From Chitinophagaceae bacterium (GTDB lineage: Bacteria > Bacteroidota > Bacteroidia > Chitinophagales > UBA10324), in the NCBI GenBank assembly GCA_023251195.1, contig JAHEZG010000054.1, positions 1 through 15,096 of the forward strand: 15,096 nt of DNA, read 5' to 3'. The notes under the pieces were generated by a model. The model did no database searches. It saw only the letters and a list, made by a program, of their open reading frames with translations, and was not told the origin of the DNA. Of this stretch, positions 1-6,618 are shown in pieces. The translations under genes were made by a program, and so were the position numbers. How positions within the stretch are numbered: the stretch's first letter is position 1; every line of letters begins with the position of its first letter.

Positions 1-2700
1 ATTACTGCAACAGGAACCGGAGGAGTAGCTCCGTTAACTTACAGCATTGATGGAACTACTTTTCAAGGAAGTGGAAATTTCACCGGACTTGGATCAGGAA
101 TTTATACTGTAACAGTTAAAGATGTTACAGGTTGTGCAAGCACTTCGACAGTTAACATTGTTAATTCGAACGGCCCAACTGTTACACTTGTAAAAACAGA
201 TGCGTTTTGCGGAACAGCTTCAGGAACTATCACTGCAACAGGTGCAAGCGGAACCTCACCTTATCAATATTCATTGAATGGCGGTGCATTTCAAAGCAGT
301 AATCTTTTTTCATCATTGGCATCAGGGGTTTATTTAATAACAGTGAAGGATGCAACAGGGTGTCTCAACACAACTTCAATAACTTTAATCAGCATTGGAA
401 ATACAACAGTTGGTGCATTGCCGATTGCTGCAACTTGCGGAAACAGCAATGGAAGTATAACTGCAATTGTTACAGGCGGAACTCCGCCGTACTTGTATTC
501 CATCAACGGAACTGTTTTTCAAATCGGTGATGTATTCACCGGCCTTGCTCCCGGCGCTTATACTTTAACTGTGAAAGATGCAAGCAACTGCATCAACTTC
601 ATCACCGTAACAATTAGTAATGTGGCTGGTCCTCAGATTTCTGCTGTCGCGGTTCCAACTTCGTGTAACAGTTTTACAGGAACAGTGACTGTTACAGCAG
701 CCGGTGTTTTTCCGATGCAGTACAGCATCAACAACGGAACTTCATTTCAAACCAGTAATATTTTTAATACACTGTCAGCAGGCACTTATTCGGTTGTTGT
801 AAAAGATGCGAATGGTTGTTTGAATACGACTAATGTTATTGTGAATTTATCTATTCCGCAGGTTACAGGAAGCAGCACACAGGCATCTTGTGCATTGAAT
901 GACGGAACTATTACAGCAATTGGTACCGGAGGAATTCCGCCCTATCAATATTCCATTAATGGAACAACTTTTCAGACAGCAACTTTATTTTCCGGACTTG
1001 GTTCGGGCTCTTACACACTTACAATTAAAGATGCTGTTGGATGTTTAAATTCAATCAGCCCGATAATAATTAATAATGTTTCGGGGCTTTCCATTGCTGC
1101 AACTTCAACAACATCGTCGTGTGTTTCACCAACCGGAACAATCACTGCTACAGGATCAGGCGGACAAGCGCCATTGCAATATTCCATCAATGGAGTTACC
1201 TATCAGAGCAGCAATAGTTTTACTTCACTCGCTGCCGGAAATTATAGTGTAACAGTAAAGGACGCGAACAATTGTATTTCAACAATGCTGTTAACTGTAA
1301 ATTCTGTCAATGGTCCTTCAGTTTCTGCAACCGCCACTTCAACATCTTGTAACAGCAGCACAGGAATAATTACAGCCATTGGTTCATCGGGAACAGCTCC
1401 TTATACTTTTTCGAAAAACGGAACCACTTTTCAGTCAAGTAATATTTTTTCAGGATTGGCTCCTGGTTCTTATACCATTACAATTAAGGATGCAAACCTT
1501 TGTACTGCCACTGTAAGTATAGTAGTAACGAATGTTGGAGGTGGATCAGGACCAAGTGTAACAGCCACCGCAATTGCTGCTGAATGTGGACAGAGCAATG
1601 GAAAAATAAATGGGAACGGGAGCGGAGGTCAAAATCCAAAACAATATAGTCTGGATGGAATCAATTGGCAGGGAAGCACAAATTTTAATAATCTTCCACC
1701 GGGGAATTATACTTTATATGTGCATGATGCAAATGGATGTTTGAATTTTGTGAATGTAACAGTTCCGAATTTCGCCGGTCCGCAGGTAACTGCTGTAACA
1801 ACTCCGTCAATTTGTGGTGGAAGCACGGGCTCAATTACCTGCACCGGATTTGGCGGAACTGCTCCTTACAGATTCAGCATTGATGGCGGTGTAAATTTTG
1901 CCGGCAATGGTGTGATTTTATTTACAGGATTAGCAAGCGGATACTATACCATTATGGTTAGAGATGCTCCGCACATCTGCGAAAATTCAATAGTGGTTTA
2001 CATTGGAAATTCAAATGGTCCTGCGGTTTCATTTACAAAAATTGATGCTTCGTGTTCAACCAACAACGCAACAATCACTGCAACAGGAACAGGAGGAACT
2101 CCGCCACTCACTTATAGTTTAGATGGTGTAAATTTTCAAAGCAGTAATTTATTTACCGGTCTTGGATCGGGGCAATTTATTCTCACAATTAAAGATGCAA
2201 CCGGCTGTGCAAACTCTTCAACTGTTACAATCAATAGTCTTGCTGTTCCACAAGTTGCAGTTGCTCCGGTTTCTGCAACATGCAATAACAATAACGGCAG
2301 CATTACGGTCACTGGAACAAGTGGTGTTACACCCTATCAGTATTCATTGGATGGTGTAACTTTTCAAAGTGGAAATAATTTTTCCGGTTTGGCACCGGGT
2401 TCCTATTCCATCACTTTGAAAGATGCAAACAATTGTTTGTCCACGACCAATGCAACACTCTCAAATATTCCGGGACCACAACTCGCAGCGAATGCAATTA
2501 CATCTTGTGCACCAAGCAGTGGTGTTATAATTATTACGGGAAGCAACGGAACACTTCCATATTCTTATTCAATAAACGGAACAACTTTTCAATCCAGTTT
2601 TGTTTTTTCGGGAATGGCGGGAGGCAATTATACCACCACCATTAAAGATGCAAATGGATGTTTGAATACTGCAAGTGTAACAGTTATCCAATCTTCTGTT
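1..2700 (+). repeat. Twelve tandem SprB-type protein repeats (about 76 residues each)
   Basis: Units run Cys to Cys, for example from the Cys codon at 208 to that at 436 (228 bases). Most are 75-80 residues, and unit 9 is longer because of an insertion around FAGNGVILF. Each unit carries two cysteines, one after the variable linker and one in KDA.GC. The units are diverged at DNA level, though short blocks are identical: 21 bases at 1726-1746 recur at 2647-2667. The similarity lies in the encoded protein, not in a recent DNA amplification. Confidence 0.9.
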
Positions 2701-5226
2701 CCATCTGCACCTGCTGTCAGCACCATCACTCAACCAACATGCGGGGTTGCAGGAAATATTTTATTAACCGGATTGCCTGCGGGTACTTGGACAATAAATC
2801 CGGGAGCAATAACCGGGTCAACTGCAACAACAACTGTTACGGGTTTAGTGGCAGGAACTTATAATTACACAATCAGCAATTCTGCAGGTTGTATTTCAGC
2901 TTCTTCGGTAAATGCAGTTATCAATGTGCAACCCATTACTCCATCAGCACCTGTTGTTGGAACAATCACACAACCTACTTGCTTATCCGCAACCGGAAGT
3001 GTAACACTCAACGGATTGCCTGCCGGAAACTGGATCATAAATCCCGGCGCGATAACAGGTTCAACAGTGAGCACAGTAATTTCAAACTTAAGTGCAGGCA
3101 CTTACAATTTCACAGTTACAAATGCTGTTGGATGTACCTCAGCGCTTTCATCAAATATTATTATCAATGCACAACCTGTTGCTCCAATTCCAGTAGCAGG
3201 AACAATTACGCAACCGGATTGTGTTACACCAACCGGAAGTGTTGTGTTAACAGGTTTGCCAATAGGAACATGGACAATCAATCCCGGAGCAATTTCAGGA
3301 ACAGGCGCAAGCACAACCATTTCCAATTTAATTTCCGGGACTTACAATTACACTGTTACAACTGCTGCCGGATGTATTTCAATTCCTTCAGCTGATATTA
3401 TTATCAATACACAACCACCGCAACCATTAACTCCGATTGCAAATGCAATTCAACCAACATGTCTTGTGCAGGATGGAAGTATTGAATTATCTGATTTGCC
3501 TTCCACCGGAACATGGATAATTAATCCAGGTGGAATAACCGGAAGCGGAACAACTTTTACCATTACACCTGTAACAGTCGGAACTTATGATTACACTGTT
3601 ACCAATTTATCGGGCTGCACATCGGCTGTTTCAAACAGTGTTACGATAAATATTGCGACGGGCGGAACACCGGGTTTATGGATTGGTGTGGTGAGTTCTG
3701 ATTGGAACGATCCTGCAAACTGGTGCGCGCCAATTCCAACTCCAACTACTGATGTCACCATTCCGGCGGGCACTCCGTTTTATCCCGACATCAGCAATAC
3801 CGGAATTGCGTATTGCAAAAACCTGACGATAGATGCAGGAGCAGCATTATCTATTTTACTGAATGGTGATTTAAAAATTTATGGAAACCTGACTGTGAAC
3901 GGAACCTACATTCATCCTGCAGGTGTGGTTGAATTTACAGGAACTGTTACACAAACTACAGATGCTATTTCCGCTTATGATGTTTTAGTTAATACAACCG
4001 GCGGTGTAATACTCAATGGTGATTTAACAATTACCCATTCCCTTACTTTAAGCGTAGGAATTATTCATACAGGTACATTTAAAGTGGATGTAACGAATCC
4101 CGGCGACACGGCTGTTACACCCGGCTCATTCACTTCTTATGTGGATGGATATTTAAGAAGAGCAGTTACAACTTCAGGCAATTATGATTTTCCGGTTGGG
4201 GATATTAATTATTACCAATTGGCGAATATTAATTTCATCAATAATCCGGATGTTGATTCGCTCCTCGTAAATTTTAATTCCACTTCGTGCGGACAGGATA
4301 TTCCTAATTCCGGTGGCGGACCTTACATGAACGGAACACCACTATTGTTACAGGTGCCCGGTGGTTACTGGACCGTGAAACCAAATTTCGCTTCTACCAA
4401 TCTCGATTACACGGCGAGTATGTACAAGCAATTTATAAATACCGGCGCATACTTCAACGATCCGAATTTTTATTCACTCATCAAACGCAATGATTGCAGT
4501 GTGTTGTGGTTAACTCCCGGCGTACATATCAACTCAACGCAAATTTATTCTACTGTCAATGGAAATTTGAAACAAGTGAAATGTGTTCGCTCCGGTCTCG
4601 TTTCATTCTCTGACTTCGATGAAGGATTTGGCGGAAGCACTTTGCCCATTCAGCTTTCTGCTTTCACTGCAAATTATTGTGATAATAATCAGAATTCACT
4701 TTTAAGCTGGACTACATTATCAGAATTAAATTGTAATTATTTTGAACTGGAAGTCGCAACTGACATTACAAAAGGCGGCGAATTAATTTTCAGAAAAATA
4801 GGAATGGTATCCGGACACGGAACTTCACTGATTGCAAATAATTATTCATATACAGATAAGGAAATAAATAAATCAGGAACAAGATATTATCGTTTGAAGG
4901 AAGTTGATTTCGATGGCACATTTACTTATTCGCAGATTCAATCGCTTGATTTTGTAAATGCAGGTGTAGCACTCACCACACTTTATCCGAATCCAACAAA
5001 TGAGTTTCTCAATTTCGATTTAACTTCAACTAAAGCAACCATCACAAAAATTTCAATTACCAATTTATTGGGTGAGGAGATGGTTAGTAAACAATTGAAA
5101 TTATCAGATGGAAAAAACACACTCACTTTTAATGTTCATTCGCTTTCATCCGGAATTTATTTCATCAACATAATTCCCGAAGGCAAAATTGAAATACATC
5201 GCAAATTTGAAAAATATGATGAGTAA
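1..5226 (+). CDS. Giant SprB-repeat adhesin with T9SS type A sorting domain (5' end missing)
   Basis: The reading frame is open from base 1 to the TAA at 5224-5226, giving 1741 visible residues. The true start and signal peptide lie upstream of the window. Residues 1-900 hold twelve SprB-type repeats, the first incomplete, with the pattern GTITATG..G..PY.YSI(N/D)GTTFQ...F..L..G.Y.(V/I)T(V/I)KDA.GC. Residues 901-1220 hold four repeats of another family (GLPAGTW.INPGAITG...TYNYTV). Residues from about 1226 start with SDWNDPANW and continue as a beta-rich, non-repetitive region. An LPIQLSAF module precedes the end. Residues about 1660-1741 (LYPNPTNEF ... SSGIYF) form a type A T9SS sorting domain. 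Known for the family: SprB-like proteins are T9SS-exported surface adhesins, used in gliding or attachment. Inferred here: secreted and anchored outside the outer membrane, making a long stalk with two Cys per repeat. It contains no visible catalytic domain. A terminator follows directly. Confidence 0.92.
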   Translation: MTATGTGGVAPLTYSIDGTTFQGSGNFTGLGSGIYTVTVKDVTGCASTSTVNIVNSNGPTVTLVKTDAFCGTASGTITATGASGTSPYQYSLNGGAFQSSNLFSSLASGVYLITVKDATGCLNTTSITLISIGNTTVGALPIAATCGNSNGSITAIVTGGTPPYLYSINGTVFQIGDVFTGLAPGAYTLTVKDASNCINFITVTISNVAGPQISAVAVPTSCNSFTGTVTVTAAGVFPMQYSINNGTSFQTSNIFNTLSAGTYSVVVKDANGCLNTTNVIVNLSIPQVTGSSTQASCALNDGTITAIGTGGIPPYQYSINGTTFQTATLFSGLGSGSYTLTIKDAVGCLNSISPIIINNVSGLSIAATSTTSSCVSPTGTITATGSGGQAPLQYSINGVTYQSSNSFTSLAAGNYSVTVKDANNCISTMLLTVNSVNGPSVSATATSTSCNSSTGIITAIGSSGTAPYTFSKNGTTFQSSNIFSGLAPGSYTITIKDANLCTATVSIVVTNVGGGSGPSVTATAIAAECGQSNGKINGNGSGGQNPKQYSLDGINWQGSTNFNNLPPGNYTLYVHDANGCLNFVNVTVPNFAGPQVTAVTTPSICGGSTGSITCTGFGGTAPYRFSIDGGVNFAGNGVILFTGLASGYYTIMVRDAPHICENSIVVYIGNSNGPAVSFTKIDASCSTNNATITATGTGGTPPLTYSLDGVNFQSSNLFTGLGSGQFILTIKDATGCANSSTVTINSLAVPQVAVAPVSATCNNNNGSITVTGTSGVTPYQYSLDGVTFQSGNNFSGLAPGSYSITLKDANNCLSTTNATLSNIPGPQLAANAITSCAPSSGVIIITGSNGTLPYSYSINGTTFQSSFVFSGMAGGNYTTTIKDANGCLNTASVTVIQSSVPSAPAVSTITQPTCGVAGNILLTGLPAGTWTINPGAITGSTATTTVTGLVAGTYNYTISNSAGCISASSVNAVINVQPITPSAPVVGTITQPTCLSATGSVTLNGLPAGNWIINPGAITGSTVSTVISNLSAGTYNFTVTNAVGCTSALSSNIIINAQPVAPIPVAGTITQPDCVTPTGSVVLTGLPIGTWTINPGAISGTGASTTISNLISGTYNYTVTTAAGCISIPSADIIINTQPPQPLTPIANAIQPTCLVQDGSIELSDLPSTGTWIINPGGITGSGTTFTITPVTVGTYDYTVTNLSGCTSAVSNSVTINIATGGTPGLWIGVVSSDWNDPANWCAPIPTPTTDVTIPAGTPFYPDISNTGIAYCKNLTIDAGAALSILLNGDLKIYGNLTVNGTYIHPAGVVEFTGTVTQTTDAISAYDVLVNTTGGVILNGDLTITHSLTLSVGIIHTGTFKVDVTNPGDTAVTPGSFTSYVDGYLRRAVTTSGNYDFPVGDINYYQLANINFINNPDVDSLLVNFNSTSCGQDIPNSGGGPYMNGTPLLLQVPGGYWTVKPNFASTNLDYTASMYKQFINTGAYFNDPNFYSLIKRNDCSVLWLTPGVHINSTQIYSTVNGNLKQVKCVRSGLVSFSDFDEGFGGSTLPIQLSAFTANYCDNNQNSLLSWTTLSELNCNYFELEVATDITKGGELIFRKIGMVSGHGTSLIANNYSYTDKEINKSGTRYYRLKEVDFDGTFTYSQIQSLDFVNAGVALTTLYPNPTNEFLNFDLTSTKATITKISITNLLGEEMVSKQLKLSDGKNTLTFNVHSLSSGIYFINIIPEGKIEIHRKFEKYDE
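2701..3660 (+). repeat. Four tandem 80-residue repeats, exact 240-base period
   Basis: Each unit has the pattern TITQPTC, then GS..L.GLPAGTW.INPGAITG, ..TYNYTV.N..GC and a Pro-rich linker. The leading Cys codons lie at 2740, 2980, 3220 and 3460, exactly 240 bases apart. The fourth unit is the most diverged (SDLPSTGTW) and runs into the non-repetitive region. The fold is probably Ig-like. This is a different family from the SprB-type units before it, although both keep two Cys per unit. Confidence 0.88.
4978..5223 (+). other. T9SS type A C-terminal sorting domain (coding part)
   Basis: The encoded end has the usual layout: LYPNPTNEF, a strand with ISITNLLGEEM, the segment LSSGIYFINI, and a short basic tail (IHRKFEKYDE). 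In the family this domain targets proteins across the outer membrane and is removed, often with attachment to a surface lipopolysaccharide. A matching domain ends the protein at 10958-13093, and 23 bases around SSGIYF are identical between the two. Confidence 0.88.
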
Positions 5227-5258
5227 ATTTTAAACTAGCCAAGCACTATTCTGAATGT

Positions 5259-5291
5259 AAAGACCCGCCGATTTTTAACTGCGGGTCTTTT
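5259..5291 (+). terminator. Intrinsic terminator after the adhesin gene
   Basis: AAAGACCCGC at 5259-5268 pairs perfectly with GCGGGTCTTT at 5281-5290, around a 12-base loop. The 3' arm ends in a T run (CTTTTAATT). It starts about 33 bases after the stop codon. The A/T-rich outer arms mean it could also work in the opposite direction. Confidence 0.85.
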
Positions 5292-5428
5292 AATTCCAAG
5301 TTTTTCAAAATCTGAAACGCAATTTGGTTACTTCAGTATGAGATTATTCCCGTTCAGCTACCAATCCCGGATATTGCGCAACCAATTTTTTCAAACAGGC
5401 ATCATCTTTACAAGACCAACAAAAAACT

Positions 5429-5842
5429 GTGGTTCAGGATTTAAAAACTTCAAAAGTGAAAAGAGTATTTGCCATATTTCTACTTTCCCTTTATCTCTTC
5501 TCAGGAGTTAAGTTAAATGAATTGATGAAAGTTAATGTGGTGGTCAATCATTTTGCTGAACACCAACGACTTGATCATTCTATAACTGTTTATCAATTTC
5601 TGGTGATGCATTATGTAACAGACGATAATAATCAGAACGATAACAAGCGCGATATGGAATTGCCATTCAGGTCATCCGAAAGTTTTTCGTCATGTAGTAT
5701 TTCCTCCTTTCTGTTATCTGTTCAATCTGATTTTTTCAGTAATAATTTTATTCAAAAGCATTGCGAGGAAATTCCAAATGCTGATTCTGAATTTATCAGT
5801 CATTATTTCGCCAGCATCTGGCAACCTCCGCAATTGGTTTAA
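5429..5842 (+). CDS. Small exported or membrane-anchored hypothetical protein with conserved-looking histidines
   Basis: 137 residues if read from the GTG at 5429; no ATG is available before the hydrophobic segment. A second GTG at 5456 would give the shorter N-terminus VKRVFAIFLL, equally consistent with a signal sequence, and the frame is open upstream to 5342. Residues 11-25 (KRVFAIFLLSLYLFS) form a signal peptide or anchor. Then follow NHFAEH (His41, His45), His50, F57LVMHY62 and an acidic Asp/Asn stretch ending in DMELPF. The C-terminus is IWQPPQLV. From memory this resembles small Bacteroidota proteins with an HF.EH ... F..MHY ... LPF pattern that often sit beside heavy-metal efflux genes; that is not checked here, and no such genes are in the window. 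The function is unknown; metal binding is a guess from the His spacing. It is isolated, with a terminator before it and a hairpin after it. Confidence 0.7.
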   Translation: MVQDLKTSKVKRVFAIFLLSLYLFSGVKLNELMKVNVVVNHFAEHQRLDHSITVYQFLVMHYVTDDNNQNDNKRDMELPFRSSESFSSCSISSFLLSVQSDFFSNNFIQKHCEEIPNADSEFISHYFASIWQPPQLV

Positions 5843-5847
5843 TTTAT

Positions 5848-5876
5848 TTTCTGTCTGCATTTATTCAAGACAGAAA
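5848..5876 (+). terminator. Hairpin after the small orphan gene, possible terminator
   Basis: TTTCTGTCT at 5848-5856 pairs perfectly with AGACAGAAA at 5868-5876, with an 11-base loop. It starts 6 bases after the stop codon. The following sequence (GTTGTTTACTG) has only a poor T run, so termination may be weak, or the hairpin may protect the 3' end of the mRNA. Confidence 0.5.
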
Positions 5877-6052
5877 GTTGTTTACTGAAAACAACCGCAT
5901 CAATTAAAATCATTTTACAGTTCGAATGAATTGTGTAACAGTGTTGCATTTGTGATTCTGCCGATTCAATTTTTCAAACAGAACTTCCTTCAAACAACAA
6001 TTTCAATTGATAAATAAAAAGTCATTCAATAAACCATTATAAAAATCAAACT

Positions 6053-6487
6053 ATGAAAACCACAGCAAAACTTTTAGCTCTTGCAATCATCGCATTAATT
6101 GCAATAACTTCTTGTAAAAAAGAAGACAACTCAACGGTAAACTCCAATACAAACATTGCAACGAACGCACAACAAGGTACCTGGAAAATTACTTACTACA
6201 GCAGTAATGGAACAGATGAAACCAACCACTATACCGGTTATACTTTTCAATTCAATTCAGGTGGAACAATAGCTGCGACAAATTCAAGCGGCTCAGTTTC
6301 CGGAACATGGTCAAACGGAAACGATGACTCACAGGTAAAATTTATTTTAAACTTCGGAACCACTTCACCATTCGATGAACTGAACAACGACTGGCATGTA
6401 ACACAACAAAGTTCTTCCATCATGAAATTAGAAGATGTAAGCGGTGGAAATGGCGGAACTGATTTACTCACTTTCGAAAAAATCTGA
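6053..6487 (+). CDS. Small surface-exposed lipoprotein, lipocalin-like
   Basis: 144 residues. Residues 1-20 are a lipoprotein signal peptide (MKTTAKLLALAIIALIAITS) ending in the lipobox ITS-C with Cys21. The next residues, KKED, fit the Bacteroidota lipoprotein export signal (C-X-K-(D/E)2), which predicts display on the outside of the outer membrane. A Ser/Asn/Thr-rich linker follows, then a compact beta-rich domain: GTWKITYY near residue 42, TGYTFQFNSGG, GTWSNGND, KFILNF, and the end MKLEDVSG...LLTFEKI. This pattern (GTW at the start, a central FNSGG...GTW, final L.F.K) matches the small lipocalin-like proteins common in Bacteroidota. The ligand is unknown. ATG 6053 is supported by the signal peptide; the leader is A-rich with no Shine-Dalgarno. 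The gene stands alone, with about 210 bases before it and about 130 after. Confidence 0.85.
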   Translation: MKTTAKLLALAIIALIAITSCKKEDNSTVNSNTNIATNAQQGTWKITYYSSNGTDETNHYTGYTFQFNSGGTIAATNSSGSVSGTWSNGNDDSQVKFILNFGTTSPFDELNNDWHVTQQSSSIMKLEDVSGGNGGTDLLTFEKI

Positions 6488-6508
6488 GACTTAAATCTCC
6501 GGTGGCAA

Positions 6509-6563
6509 ATTCAAAACTGATTCAAATCATTTCTTCAGTGAAGAAATAGTGTAAGTTTTGAAT
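6509..6563 (+). repeat. Nested two-tier inverted repeat after the lipoprotein gene
   Basis: The outer arms ATTCAAAACT (6509-6518) and AGTTTTGAAT (6554-6563) are perfect 10-base complements. Inside them, ATTTCTTC (6529-6536) and GAAGAAAT (6540-6547) form a second perfect 8-base stem with the 3-base loop AGT. There is no T run after it, so it is not a classic terminator. It lies between the lipoprotein stop and the next start, and its outer right arm overlaps a weak promoter-like TA-N3-TTTG at 6552-6560. Confidence 0.6.
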
Positions 6564-6618
6564 CCACTAAAAATTTGAAAAAAAAACTTTCACAACAAAC
6601 CTGAATAAAAATTGAATA

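Noticed and set aside
2889..3395. A 168-codon + strand open frame inside the adhesin's second repeat region, plus several shorter ones on both strands.
   Set aside because: Low-complexity translation rich in Cys, Asn and His, produced by reading the periodic repeat in another frame. The adhesin frame fully explains this DNA.
1..3660. Possible DNA-level tandem repeat or CRISPR-like array in the first 3.7 kb.
   Set aside because: The period (about 228-240 bases), the divergence between units and the unbroken reading frame fit coding repeats of an adhesin. There are no short identical repeats with unique spacers.
5344..5433. A 29-codon open stretch on the minus strand, Cys-rich (CWSCKDDAC), ending at a TAA near the adhesin terminator, which could work in both directions.
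   Set aside because: It has no usable start codon and is closed by a TGA at 5434-5436. Linking it to another frame would require a frameshift at a six-T run, and the upstream sequence lies over the + strand small gene. A decayed gene remains possible but cannot be supported.
5931..5952. A TTG followed by TGCATTTG before the lipoprotein gene as a promoter.
   Set aside because: The spacing between the two elements is only 11 bases, far shorter than the usual 17-23, and the match to TAnnTTTG is incomplete.
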